Source: Angiostrongylus vasorum (lineage: Eukaryota; Nematoda; Chromadorea; Rhabditida; Metastrongylidae). From it: DNA of 64,000 bases. Shown in pieces: positions 12,463-23,919 of this stretch. The position numbers were made by a program, and so were the translations under genes. How positions within the stretch are numbered: the stretch's first letter is position 1; each line of letters opens with the position of its first letter. A model generated the notes under the pieces. The model made no database searches. It saw only the letters and a list, made by a program, of their open reading frames with translations, and was not told where the DNA came from. The stretch is taken from assembly GCA_018806985.1 (NCBI GenBank), contig JADANN010000155.1:1-64000 (forward strand), given 5' to 3'.

Positions 12463-13290
12463 TTAGAATTTATGGACAGAACAGTTTTTTAAGGCACTAG
12501 TTCCTCCTTCGTCCTTCACACATAAATGAGAACTTATCCAAAACATGTACCGAATGGCTAAAAATGTGTGCACAGGAGAAGAGGAAAGGATGCCATCGCA
12601 AAGCTTACCCCGAAAAGCTGTTTCTAATGGGTGCGAAGCAGAAGCCAGTGGGCTCAGACCAAAGGGTACGGCTATTCTCCAAAATAGTGTTTGAAACCTA
12701 AATAAGACCTCTTTCAAGCTGCCGTTTATATCAAGAGAAGTATTTTGCGCCGTTAAGAGGTGTTTGAAAAAAAGTAGTCTTGAAGATTAATTTGACGGTT
12801 ATTAACTCCACCCATTTCCCTACGCCTTAGTTCGCAACCGCCTCTACGGTTGTTCATGCTGCTTAGAAAGCTGTGTAATATGACCTAACGGGAGAGACTG
12901 TGATTTATAAGTGCAAGTACAAAATACTTTATCTAATCTAAAGCATACTGTGAAGAATACATTGGGAAAATGGACATAGCACTTTGTGTTCGCTTAGAAG
13001 AAATATCTAGATGGAAAAGTAAAAATTTGACAAAAGCACCCCTCTAGGGAACATATAGGGTAAGAAGGCGCAACAGTGATGAATTTGAAGTGACTATCCG
13101 GATCCTTGCGCAGGAATCAAAAAATGTCAACGCTTAAGACTCTTGAGGCGTTTGGGATAGGTTTGAAAAGTCTAAAGTTGAACCGGAAAGACGAATGCCT
13201 CACCATCACACGAGAACTGACGCCATTTTTTCAAAATGGTTTTTTCACTTGGATGGGTCTCACTCGTTATCCCACATGAACAACAAAGAT
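12463..13290 (+). mobile_element. Penelope-like element fragment (PLE-1)
   Basis: Plus-strand conceptual translation in shifting frames matches the intact PLE at 48979-49461 and its 3' continuation: CVHRRRG, TSFKLPFIS, KSTPLGN, and the region encoding the element's C-terminus near 13085-13160. The GIY-YIG core is lost to an internal deletion. Abuts the RTE-1 fragment on the left. Confidence 0.8.
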
Positions 13291-13374
13291 CGGTCACCTA
13301 ACACAATGGTGGATAGTTTCGAAAGTAAAGTGACGTTAATCTATGTTGTAAATCTTTATTCGTATTGCTTGTAT

Positions 13375-13575
13375 CATCTGTTGTTCGCTGATCGTCGAGT
13401 GACTCGAGCGGGCGCCAGTAGATCTTACATTTTTCCCTGTCGCGTGGAAGACTAGCCCAGAGCGTTCTGCTCGCTCAAGGACTTTATTCAGCAGTGAAGA
13501 GCTCTGTCCATCAGCTCGGTAGTCTTATCTAGAACACGTTTAGATATCCCGAAGAATCCCTTCACTAGCGGATCT
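13375..13575 (-). mobile_element. RTE-1 3'-end fragment
   Basis: Minus-strand copy of the LINE 3' end, matching 5377-5600. It shares GTCGAGTGACTCGAGCGGG and the GATGATACAAG tail. Confidence 0.85.
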
Positions 13576-13654
13576 GCAGAAATGGAGATTTCTTGAAAAA
13601 AAAGGTTTCGTCTAAATTCTCCATCAGCACACATAATGTTTTTACGCTCAAATG

Positions 13655-13972
13655 GAAAAATCCCTTGCCTGCACTATTTCGGGGGCCATGGTGAGAAGGA
13701 GTCCGGCGTTTCCGTCAGGAAGCACAGCTAAGAATAAAAGCAACACCAGGATCCACCGCCGTCCCGGTATCAACTAGTCGCATGGTGGCAAACATCCCTA
13801 TGATCCACAAGGACGGCGACTGGCTGTCGTGGTGACGACCTCAGGCAGGCTTTGGCTAGGCTGATCTCGGGACTCCAAAGGAAACATAGTGGCTAAATCA
13901 GAATGGCTCCAAAAAAAGTAGAATATGCTGGGGCCCGCAGAGCCAGTGAGAATGGGCCGTCCATGTATCCAA
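13655..13972 (+). mobile_element. Repeat family D, copy 1
   Basis: One of six copies of a roughly 380-bp repeat. Conserved blocks are GTCCGGCGTTTCC, CTGATCCACAAG, GGACTCCA and the end CTGGGGCCCGCA...CAAGTAAG. The left 60 bp are missing. There is no open frame conserved among copies. Confidence 0.85.
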
Positions 13973-13979
13973 GTAAGTT

Positions 13980-15000
13980 AGTACATATTATATTGTCATA
14001 TTAATTTTTTCCGCCCTTCTCTCACCTACTCTACTTTTTGAAATGACGAAGATTCTCTAAAGCTAGAAGTAGAAACAAGTTTCCATCATTTTTTCTCGTG
14101 CACTTGAAATAATTTTTTGGTTTCTTTGCTAATCAGTTTAACTGTTGTTGAATTCAGTTCTTAGGAGAAAAGCAAGCGCCTCCGAATTTTCTACCATGGT
14201 CTTCAAGTTCCCTACAAGGAACGCTTCACGTTGACTCGGGGATTATGAGATTCAGCTGCTCATTTGGAACAACTTTTTTCAAATGTAAGCTGAGTATTTC
14301 GAAGAATGCAAGCAGAAAGAAGCTTTAGATTCTGTAATGGTTATTGAAGCAGTTCTATGTTCTTCTTCTCTCCTCAGTAGGCTGTTGTATTACTGTGCAG
14401 CTTGTTTTCGTCTGGAACCGTGAGGTAGCCAAGGGATGACATTATGAGCAAATAACTACGAAACGTCACTGGTCGTTGAGTGTTGGAAGAATGCTCATTA
14501 TTTTCTAGTAAATCCTTTTTTTAATGACCTACGTCTGTGATGGCAGCAGGATTTCTTCCTGCCGCCAATGTGGGATGATCTAGGGGCAGATAGGCACAAG
14601 GCTAGATGACGTAATCCGAGAGCAGCCGGAAGAGGATTGGCGCGGAACAAAGCAATTGTTCACTTATTCTGATACACGGATGGAGTGCTGGCTCCAGTAT
14701 TTCAAGAATTGGTTTTCTTTGGACCCTTTTGCTGCTGCTATCAATGTAATTCATCCCCTAGGGGAGGTGCTTGATTTCAATTGAATTCTTTCTAATAGAT
14801 TCTGATTCTTTAGATCTAATACTTCTAATAGATTCTAATGATTCTTAGACCAAGTTTCAACAACAGATCATAAGTTTTTTCTGTGACATCAATTTATTGA
14901 TGGAACCAAACACTGCTCGTTAGCATCACTATTTATTAAAACCCAGGAAGACCGGAACGAAGAATGTAGGACAGCCTAGAAATAATACCATAAAAGGGCT
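13980..15000. other. No gene or repeat recognised
   Basis: Low-GC sequence without supported exons. A minus-strand open stretch near 15050-15175 behind a TTTTTCAG acceptor might be an alternative last exon of the gene starting at 16503. Confidence 0.35.
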
Positions 15001-15277
15001 TCACACCAACAAAAAATGCAGACTTTCGAAATCTTTCCAGCAGTAGTTCAGCTGACAGTGACAGTTGCAGAGGAAAACGCCGTTCCCAAGCGGGATGTTA
15101 GAAGACGAAGAACTCTGTTCAGGACAGACTGCCACTGCTGTGTTGTCCAGGTGGAGAGGATAATGTTTCTGATCTGAAAAACTTCCAGCATTTCGAACTA
15201 TGTGCTGCTTCAAATCAACATGTGAAAACTACTAACTGCGATCGTTCCATTGATGGTCAAATGTTGGCTCGGCACCG

Positions 15278-16503
15278 CTATTGCTTGCATTGCCCCTCCA
15301 TACGTTGGCAATCTTGGGATACCATGTTATTATTATCGAGGGGACATACAGCGCTCACTATATCTCCGGTGACGAAGCAACTCTCTCTCATATTCACTGC
15401 CGCTGCAAAGGTTTCCAATTTTCAACATTGCAAAGTTGATCGAAAACCAGTAGTTTCTCGAATAATTTATTTATAACAATACGCTATCAAATTTCAAATA
15501 TTAGTCGAGGTTATATTTCATGTGAATAATCAGGTAAGATTTACTTAAACGGATTAGTTTCCTATTTGTAATCTTTCATTTGTTTTAAGCAACACCCATA
15601 AATAAAGACATAACTCTTTGTTTTATAAATGGTTGAAAACTACGAGATACCAATATGACGCCAAATACAAAGCAATAATTGAGTACACTCACGTGCTAGT
15701 GGCATCATCGGCATTGCATTAACAAGAACCGTTGCGCATCCAAGTGGTTGGTAGCTGATTTGCACCAGTATTTGGTCTAAAATCGCTGCTGTCACGAAAT
15801 CTGGTAGACCCGCTCGGCGTCCGTTTTCTTCCAGAACTTCCCTGATCTGAACAGAAATCACGCTATGGAGGCGATCTCTGTATAGAATAGGTCATGGATT
15901 GCTTGAAATTTTCATGGATTGTGAATCTGAGGTTTTATTAGTTCACAGTGGTTTGTCTCTTACCGAATCACTGACTAGATTTTGTACCAAAGCTCTGGCA
16001 GCCTGTTCGCTCGCGGACATAGAAGGAACTTGTGCTCTTACGGCTACTGCGGCACTGTAGGCCAGTCGTGTTGCCAAATTGAAATTGGTAACAGCAAACG
16101 CTCGGTTTGTCACTGCAAGTAAATTTATCTGTCTCTAGCAATACTATGGCTTTTCACTATGCATTAACTTTGGTTATTTCATTTCTCGCAGCCTATGCAA
16201 TAATCACTGGCGTCGACGCTGTTATAAACGGAACTGCGAAACAGATAATAGCCTCCTGCTACATAACATTTATTGTCAGAAATAAAAAGTTTCTTATTTG
16301 TGGTGTCTTGTCTTATGTGGTTCAAATGTTGGGGATGACACTGGTTTGAAGTAGGAAAACGAGTGAAGAGGGTTGTTCTAACGATGATGCCATACTTTGT
16401 TGTCCTGGAGCTACGCCGCATCCAAACACTGGGCGGGTGAGTAGGAGAAAAGAACCAGAAGCGATGTCGCTGTGATGGTCATGAATTTGTCCTGCTGATC
16501 CAT
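15278..16503 (-). CDS. Small secreted protein, five exons, family unknown
   Basis: Exons on the minus strand: 16415-16503, 16208-16233, 15964-16112, 15693-15846 and 15278-15402. Every junction has GT/AG and the phases agree (2/1, 1/2, 0/0, 1/2), giving 180 residues from ATG to TAG. The N-terminus (MDQQDKF then ITATSLLVLFSYSPAQC) looks like a signal peptide, so export is inferred. The mature part is Ala/Val/Leu-rich and mostly helical in character (NLATRLAYSAAVAVRAQV, SEQAARALVQNLVSDS). The last exon carries four Cys spaced about 8-14 residues apart. I do not recognise the family; a nematode-restricted secreted protein is a reasonable guess. The 26-nt second exon is notable. Confidence 0.72.
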
Positions 16504-16509
16504 TTTCAC

Positions 16510-17350
16510 TTGAGAGTTCTGAACAGACACCCAATTTATGACTTCTTTTCATAAAACAAAAGAAAGATGCACGGCTGCCAAGACTCTTGAATATTAATGA
16601 AGGTAAGTCTGAGAGAAACAAATGGGATATTTTTGCCGTAGAAAAAATCTTCTTGTGATAGAATCGTTCAATCCTCAATTCCCTTTAAAGAGCTCTTATG
16701 AATTGCAAACGAGGATGGAACGGTTTTATAGGCGATTTGCAAAATTGCGTGTGAAATTTGCTGTAGTCGTGGAATCTTTACTAAGATCAAGACGGTGTTG
16801 AAGGCAAAAAAATGATAAACCGGTGCTCAGCCTTCAGCATGTGACCTTCAAGAAAAATTTCTCTTATTGCGATTTTTAACTTTAACGCCTCGACTCGTAG
16901 CAGAATTCTTCCTGAGGGCGTTTCAGAAATACGCCATGGAAAGAATTTGAACTTCATCCGGTTGCTTTTATCTATGTTTGCAATATTTTCGCAATCTACA
17001 GCACCGGGAACAACGGGTGAAGTTCGTGATTTTGATGTGGTTGGGACTCCATTGAAAGTGAATTGATGTAAGGTATTAGTATTATTAGTACTAGTGTAAT
17101 TAGTATGAATTTACAAAGCCCAGAATTGGTTACTTCAGTTACTGAGTTTTAGAGCTGTTTCTTTCTTCTAAACTGATGAGAAAGTTATTCAAGAAGAAAT
17201 GCATCATTTTTTCATAAAAAAGCTAACCGAAAGTTTCATAGAGAAAAAACAAATGAAGGCCCCACCAGCTGCAGAATGAAGCGTGGGTTTGATGTTTTCG
17301 AACTTTCAAATCATCATTAGGGCTCCAGCGTTTTAATCGTCTCCAGATGA
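16510..17350. other. Intergenic, nothing recognised
   Basis: The sequence upstream of the ATG at 16503 should hold that gene's promoter. No TATA or repeat stands out. Confidence 0.35.
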
Positions 17351-17358
17351 CAAGTATT

Positions 17359-17658
17359 TCACAAAATCGACTTCGAACGAGAAACCGAACTCGATTCAGC
17401 TTCCATCGGTTTCATTTGGAAAAGAGAAAATTTCGAAGAGACAGCTATGATTTCATTCGATTTTTTATCCAGCATGAGTAGTTTGTCACGAGTTTTTTCC
17501 AGGCGGTAACACTGAAGCCGTTTGAAGTTTCCTTAGTCAAAAATCTGACTAACTTTGCCGTTGGTGGACTTGAAAAGAGAATGTGACGGTTGAGGGGGTT
17601 GACGTGGACGTGGTGGTACCACGACGCAGGAATTTCTGACCACTACTTTCGAGGAATT
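17359..17658 (-). CDS. 3' end of an unrecognised gene (two exons)
   Basis: Exons 17554-17658 (35 codons, acceptor TTTTGCAG) and 17359-17511 (50 codons plus TGA, acceptor GGCTTCAG) join in phase 0 across a 42-bp intron with a GTTAGT donor. The first exon is Pro-rich (VVVPPRPRQPPQPSHS). The second is Lys/Ser-rich (LEKTRDKLLMLDKKSNE). Upstream exons were not found. No domain is recognised and the composition suggests a partly disordered protein. Confidence 0.5.
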
Positions 17659-17699
17659 CTGCAAAAGTCAAACTTACTGAATCCGTATAGCATGTGTGT

Positions 17700-18044
17700 C
17701 ATATTCGCTTAGCTGGACAAATCGTAACTATTAAATACTGTTGTACACAATTACAAGGAAGAAGGGGAAGTATATAGCTAATATCTTGCAGCTGCGTTTT
17801 TATATGAATTCTAGTGTACTACTAGTAGTGACGAATGTTTAGCTTTTACGGTGACTAACTACTCCTCAAGGCTTGGCACCGCCAGGCACTGTATAATTCG
17901 TACCATGCAAAAGTCGTACTAGCACGTAGGCATCCTCACTATTGTCTTTCTTTGGACTCAGAAATGATAGTTTTACAAGGTGATATCGGTTTACATCGAC
18001 AGGAACACCGGAACACAGGAACAATGCACTGCTTTCGCATATTC
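17700..18044. other. No gene recognised
   Basis: AT-rich sequence. The 5' exons of the gene at 17359-17658 may lie here, but none could be phased. Confidence 0.3.
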
Positions 18045-18297
18045 ATGCTCACAATGACTTTCATATTTGATCAAGAGACTTTTTTGCTCAAACTAACGAT
18101 TATGCGGTGCGAAATGCGTAGTACTGAGAAGAGAAAATAATAATGAGTTGAAACAAAGTTCCCTTTTTAGTCAGTACTTGACAACACTTAGTCGGCGACA
18201 TGACTTCTACAGGAGTGACACGATGTGAAAATATCGACCGCTTTATACTTTAAAAAGGAGATAACTCAGCTCATAGTAAAATTTATGAATTGCAACA
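18045..18297 (-). repeat. Repeat H, copy 2
   Basis: Inverted copy of 4014-4262, recognisable end to end (for example AACTAACGATTATGCGGTGC). Confidence 0.75.
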
Positions 18298-18764
18298 AAA
18301 AACGTTTTTACACTATCCCTCTTGCCATCTACTGCGCGGACCTCAGTGCTTCATGCATTTGATTCGTTTTCCCGCGTCATCATCCATGCAGGTCTTCGAA
18401 CTTTTCACATCAGGATTCTGCTGCTGCTTCATAATTATGCCTTTCCTGTGAGAGTCATTGAATGCTGATCGATGCTATTCTCTCCGGAGTTTCTTCAGAG
18501 GGAATGCTAGAGTGTTCTCACTCGGATCACAGGAAGGGAATTGTTCTCAGACAAGTCTGGTAACAATCTGAGAATTACGGGGGAGAAGGGAGGCTTGACG
18601 AACAGGGGAAGAGGTACAAGCAGCGCCTGCTTGTAATGAACAGCATCGTTACCATTATATTTCCCATCCCAAAAACTTTTAGAATCTATACGACTTTTTC
18701 TACGAAAAGGAAGTTACTCCACTTTACCACTGTGTGAAATTCTGGTTTTCTGGAGCCTATGAGA

Positions 18765-18870
18765 GACATATTACTTCCACTTTATTGTTTTAAGGGACAC
18801 ATTTCGTTCACGAAAGCAAATGAACAAGCTGGGTTTTCATCTATCAGAAAACGATGACGTTATCCAACGT
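18765..18870 (+). repeat. Repeat G, copy 2
   Basis: Direct copy of positions 1-112. The flanking 18300-18760 stretch shows no recognisable feature. Confidence 0.6.
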
Positions 18871-19245
18871 TAATAACTAAACAACATTAAAGGGTTTTTT
18901 TAACCAGACCACATTATTTTCTTAAAAACTATCCTGACAAGCACTAAAGCAGTGCTATATTTTAGTAAGGATGATGATAACTGATACATTAAAAACGGAC
19001 CTTTTTGCTGTTTGTTCTTACAGTCTGGTGTTATCTGTTGTGGCAGCACTTGCCGATGACGATTTCGACTCCTTTAAAACACAAACAATCACCTAGTGCA
19101 AGTCATTATTTGTCAATTTTACAGAAGCACAATTCACCTAGGGTTGTTTCAGTCTCAGTCTTCTGAAACTTCGCTTTTCTCGAGTAGACAAGCGTGATGA
19201 AGTGTTAGACGAGCTCGGTTCGGCCGTTCTCGCTTCGCTCATATA

Positions 19246-19470
19246 AAATGTCTCAGTTTACATGATTCCTACTTGGTAACTGGTCGGTAAGCACAAGGAT
19301 CAAGCATTACTTCATTTTCTATGGTGCCAAACATTGCAAATCACTTAGAACCAGTGACTACAATGTCTCAGTTCACAAAACTGAGAATTAGGAGCTGTTC
19401 AGTAAACACAATTATCAGACGTTACTTCATTTTCTAAAGTGTCAGACATCGTAAACCACACAGAACCATA
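19246..19470 (+). repeat. Tandem duplication, two units of about 112 bp
   Basis: TGTCTCAGTT and TTACTTCATTTTCTA blocks recur with the same spacing in 19246-19360 and 19361-19470. The units are moderately diverged. Confidence 0.6.
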
Positions 19471-19699
19471 CTTTCATAAATACAACTCATACACCGAATC
19501 ACTAGTCTGCACCTGACATTGTCTATGATGAGATATTAACTGGATGCTTTGTGAAAAAACCATGAGAATAGAAAGCCATACTAACCAAATTACTACATAA
19601 ATACATACATGTAACTGAGTCTTGAACAAAGTAGATAGGTATAGGTTTGGAAATAACATGGTTATCAGGTCCGATGATGAAGACAAGTAGCACGGTTAT

Positions 19700-20150
19700 G
19701 AGGAGGCCAAATGAAATGGATACTCGACATTGCCGCTCCAGTTATTGATATTCGCTTTGATTGAACCCTTGACTACAGGTATGGCATGTCTTGCTCTACT
19801 TTCCTGCAGCCATAACAGCAAAATAGTTAAAAACTGTGTTCTGTAGAAGATATCCAATACATCGATAACAGCTTCATTCTTTATATTTTTTACCTCTACT
19901 ATGTGTTTATGCTTTATTATGTTTTACCGAAGCGCGCGGGCAGCGCAGTGGTCAGAAGTACCCTGCAATACAGCTGGGTTCGATCCCTTGACTTAAGCCC
20001 TCCACCCAATCCGGCGTCGGCAAACTAGTACTGAAACCGTTCGGAAGGATAGTAACACTGACTCGACACATCGGTAGCCCACCACGAGTTATTGTGTAAG
20101 CCATATTTGCATTAAATCGCCTTTAATGATGCTTGATGAAGTCAACTTGA
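19700..20150 (+). mobile_element. SINE family A with 5' extension, copy 1
   Basis: The SINE A core starts near 19930 (GCGCGCGGGCAGCGCAGTGG; B box GGTTCGATCCC). Here it is preceded by about 230 bp also found upstream of the SINE at 47650-48188. Shared signposts are TTGATATTCGCTTTGA and TATGTTTTACCGAAG. The two copies therefore descend from one longer unit. Confidence 0.75.
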
Positions 20151-20159
20151 AGCGAACAT

Positions 20160-20640
20160 TGAGGACGAACCGATGGTCGAGAGTGAAAACTAGCGGTCGG
20201 CAATTACACCAACATCGCTTTGCTGATGACATCGTTCTTATAGCACCACACATTGGCCAGGCGGAACAAATGCTTGCAGACTTTCGATAACGCCTGTAGA
20301 AAGATTGGTCTTCAGCTAAATCTCACAAAAACGATGTTCATGAGGAACGGATTGGTTACGTATGCCCCATTCACGCTCAACGGAATGGATGTCTCTGAAT
20401 GCTCCAGATACGTGTATATAGGAAGCGAGCGACTTGGTGAGCTTTCAAGAGCATCGAGGCTGTAGTGAAGAGAACAAAGAACACCCGACTCCGTGTCCAC
20501 CTTTTCGACTCCACTATTCTTTCCTGCAGAAACCTGGTTGCTGCATAACCAGGATGGAAGATGACCTGACTTTATCGAAAGCGCAGTCGAAAAGACGATG
20601 CTAGGAGTATCCCGTGTCACACAAGTATGGGAAGAGATCC
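20160..20640 (+). mobile_element. RTE-1 fragment (RT palm region)
   Basis: Plus-strand remnant that retains the catalytic FADDIVLIAPHIGQ box near 20215. It continues with NACRKIGLQLNLTKTMFMRN and the VTYAPFTLNG segment, then decays. It joins the preceding SINE directly. Confidence 0.85.
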
Positions 20641-20998
20641 AAATCTAACTCTAACCTAGGTCATTTAATCATAGTAAAAAGCCGCTAAAAAAGCGTCGAT
20701 AGTTGAAACGTAAAGATGACTTGAATTTTATTTTTAGAACAATTTATGCTTAGCAGTCACATGGATTCCATGGAGCGGATTTTGCAATGCAAATCAAATA
20801 AGGGAAAAAAAAGCTGATAGAGAATACGAGAACAATCAAGCCCATTGAATTTCACCACGCTTGTCCGCAAGTTTTCTTTGGTATTCCACGAGGTTTTGAT
20901 CGTCGTTCAAAGACACCTTCTTTTAAAATGAAACTCAAAAGCAAGATGTGTTCATATTGCTGAGCCTACACGAGGTTGATTGAGATGTTTACTCGAGT

Positions 20999-21026
20999 AA
21001 CGTTTCGACGTCTTCGTCTTCATCAG
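20999..21026 (-). ncRNA. Hammerhead-like core, isolated
   Basis: The minus strand reads CTGATGA, A, a GACG/CGTC hairpin, then GAAACGTTAC. This is the closest match in the window to the canonical CUGAUGA...GAAA hammerhead core, though one unpaired A sits before helix II. Confidence 0.35.
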
Positions 21027-21189
21027 ATCCGACGATCCTTATGGATGGTCCACAGTTCTTCTCTTCTCGAGGTGGCGTCTTCGTCTCGCATCGAACCGGA
21101 TCTTCCTTACGTGTGCCTTCAGAAATTGCTGAGCTTTCATTTTCTTAGAGTAGAAGAGTTGTAATTCTCGATATATCTATATCTATATA

Positions 21190-21310
21190 TATGCTCTTAC
21201 GAAATGCTCTTGTTGAGCTGGTGCGAGGTCGATAAGTTGTTGCTCTGCTGTTGTTTGATGGCTGACGTTTTGGCGATTTCGCTTTCCTCAGGAGCCAAGC
21301 TGTTGCAAGT
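21190..21310 (-). mobile_element. Foldback arm fragment
   Basis: Single arm related to 33993-34450 and 41745-41875: GTTGAGCTGGTGCGAGG, a GTTGTTGCT-rich linker and a CTGAGGA...GACG core on the minus strand (21262-21292). Confidence 0.6.
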
Positions 21311-21609
21311 AAGACCATGGCATCTTAACATCGATACTGCATTTGTAAATGTACATGATTGCTTAGTGCTTTGCCATAGTTTTCCTTTGGTGTCCCCTAA
21401 CGCAACTAAATCCCCGCAAATCCTAGTGAGAAGGGCAAACTTCTTTCCATAACAATTTTTTTTCACATATTATGTGTTTGTAATGAGATTGTAAACATAA
21501 ATTACGACATGCGAATGGTGCTTCCGGATAGGAGTTCACGTAGCCGATGTGTCCCATTACATTCTCCAAAATAGCGAACAGGGTACATGGGCAGCAAACA
21601 GAGCTTGTA

Positions 21610-21850
21610 CTTGTAATAGTTCCCAGGATCGACTTTCTATTAACCTCGGCAAATGGATTATAAATTCGTCGTTTTCTTTCTCAGCAATCGCGAGGTTGTT
21701 ATTCAGCACACCTTTACTTCCTCACAAATATAACACATACAACACAACCGTAGCTGACAGTTTCGGCAGCATCGCCTTCTTCACTTCCTTCTGAAGAAGG
21801 CCATTCTGCTGAAACGTCAACTACGGTTGTGTTGTATGTGTGTTATTGTA
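21610..21850. mobile_element. Short PLE-type foldback
   Basis: Two inverted arms meet near 21787. Left arm: CAATCGCGAGGTTGTTATTC ... GCAGCATCGCCTTCTTC. Right arm: CTGAAGAAGG ... CTGAAACGTC then TTGTGTTGTATGTGT. It is the outer part of the PLE terminal arms with no coding centre. Confidence 0.65.
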
Positions 21851-22400
21851 TGGAAGAGCTTGTACTGTTATTCTTGTTCACAAGGTGATGTGCTTTTTCT
21901 GTTGCTATGTGGTAGTAGTTATTTTTTCTCGGGTGAGTTTTTTGATCAAGAGATTTAGTAATGTTTTTTACGTGTGTATAAGTGTACATTACTAAAAAGC
22001 TTTATTGCTGAACCTGGAACTGTTTGAATTTTAGCCAATCCCTGTCTTACCGCGCATTCTAAGGATGTCGGCAGTTTTATAGCGGGTAAAGATCTGCTAA
22101 CGTTCTTTTATATTGTAGACATACAGTATGTCCCTTTTGTCTTGATTTTTTTACCATGTTTGTTTCTTCTCTACGGAGTTCATAGTACCCTCTTGTGTAT
22201 TCGAGCAGAGTTTTGTTTTCTTTATCTCATATATGGTAAACAGCACAAAAAAAAACAAAATTAGGAGTGAAAAAACACAAATCCTCATATAGTTGTTTTT
22301 AAACGAAGAAATTGAATAGGGTGATGACAATGTTTCGCCTTATCAAGACAGTTAACTGAATTACTGTGTAAGAGATTAGATGGCCCTATTAGTACAAGAG
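21850..22400. other. No gene or repeat recognised
   Basis: AT-rich sequence 3' of the orphan gene; probably includes its 3' UTR. Confidence 0.35.
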
Positions 22401-22417
22401 TCAGATGTCCGTTTTGG

Positions 22418-23737
22418 TCAAAAATGCAGTTTAATTCTATGTTCAGACAGCCAACGTGCTATCCTCCCTGCTGATGTATCGTTCGACTGCTCGTTCCATT
22501 CTTCAAAACGATCGGCGATGGCCTAAAAAGAATATCGGGGACCATAGTGAGTGCGAGGTTAAAAGGATAAAGAATAAAGTTCTCGGCATTGATAAATCCC
22601 TGAGGGATGCGTCATGCATTCGACTTCACTAAGCATCGTTGGAGGCGATTGAATGCATATCTGGCCTTTAAAATGACTCGCAATGGCCTACCGATGAATG
22701 GAGCCACTGCTGCCATCCTCCTGAGATAAGTCTGGTACCAATTTGCCTACCCCCGGAGGGATGGAAGTCTTGGTGGGCCATGGGAGCGGGGATCGATCCC
22801 ATATGTGTGCAGCAGGGCGCCTCCGACCATTGCGCCACACGTGCTCTTTTGACTGCGAGGGCTTTCTAATATTTACTTCTTTAACATAACTTTGCAACCA
22901 TATAATTACAATCCGAAGAGAAGATTGCTTAAATTGGTTTTAGATATTAATGCGACGCTACTCACCTTTGGCCATGGAAAAGGCCATTCCAACTTATTCG
23001 GAATACGACCTTCAGGAACATGTCGTTCGAGCTCGAACATCGTCCAGAAAAAGAAAAAAGTCGTCGAAAAGATCGGTTTGCGAGGCCGAAGAACATGGGG
23101 TACTTCACAAAACCCGTGATACACGCTAGTAAAGAAAATGTTATGTAAAAAAGAAAGAATTGAGGATATTTGTAATCCGGTAGAACATTTTTCATTTCAG
23201 ATTCCAAGACTGATATTGGTGGCAACAAAATCTGACGTGTTTTTTACAAAGAAAAGTGCTGAGTTGTGAAGAACTGCTTGTTTGGCTTGAATTATTTATC
23301 CGAGTTATAGTTTACAGTGGGCGGGGCAACCTTTTATAAGAACCGAAGTCTGTTCTCGCTATAAATTTTGCTGTTTTATAACCCATTTTAGATCGGGTTT
23401 CCATTTAAATACTTGGGAGCAAACTGTATACAACATTGTTGGTTTTCATAGCAAAATGCAGCAAGCATTGAAAATAACTGAAAAAAAATCGTTGTTTATA
23501 TTTAATGAAGTCGGAAGAAAATCCCTATCTGCAGAGTTACTTTCTTTTTTATTTGAAACTGTGACATTGTTCTTTTTCATTCACAAGAGAACTCCACAGT
23601 TCTGGAACTCACAAGTCATGGGTTTGCGTAATGTATCGTATCTTTTCCAGCAAAGTGATTGAACCAGGCATTGATTGCGTACGGCAGAGAAAGATATGGA
23701 TGTTAACACTCTCGAATGTGTCACTGACGCTAGCCAT
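22418..23737 (-). CDS. Complete three-exon orphan gene, 129 residues
   Basis: Minus-strand exons: 23613-23737 (ATG in context AAACAATGG), 22966-23125 and 22418-22522 (TGA). Donors are GTGAGT and GTGAGT; acceptors are TTTACTAG and TTTTTAG. Phases agree (2/1, 0/0). The protein begins MASVSDTFES, has a short aromatic stretch (STTFFFFWTMFELERHVPEG), a Trp/Pro segment (LEWPFPWPK), and ends GRIARWLSEHRIKLHF. There is no signal peptide and I recognise no family. A SINE A copy lies inside intron 2. A plus-strand frame at 22974-23129 (MEKAIPTYSEYDLQEH) overlaps exon 2 and could also be spliced, but the minus model has better splice sites. Confidence 0.65.
22557..22841 (-). mobile_element. SINE family A copy in an intron
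   Basis: Nearly complete, reading from TGGCGCAATGG with a GGGATCGATCCC box to the CTTTATCC tail. It lies in intron 2 of the 22418-23737 gene. Flanks GAGTGCGAGG and GACTGCGAGG look like a target-site duplication. Confidence 0.85.
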
Positions 23738-23919
23738 TGTTTCCAGTTGTTATCAATATAAGGAGATAGGCAGTGTTTTTGTCAATTAAGCGATGTCGTT
23801 TGCTTGTCAGCTAACGGCCAAATCATCTTTACACACCTTTAGAGCGAGAAGACGAATCTTTTAGAAAATTGTGAGTCCTATGGGAAGTCACGATCCGCTT
23901 GTACTTGGATACTTCGATA

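Noticed and set aside
15001..15213. Minus-strand frame of 70 codons as an extra exon of the secreted-protein gene
   Set aside because: The gene already ends in a good stop at 15278; an alternative last exon (IRNIILSTWTTQQW) is possible but unsupported.
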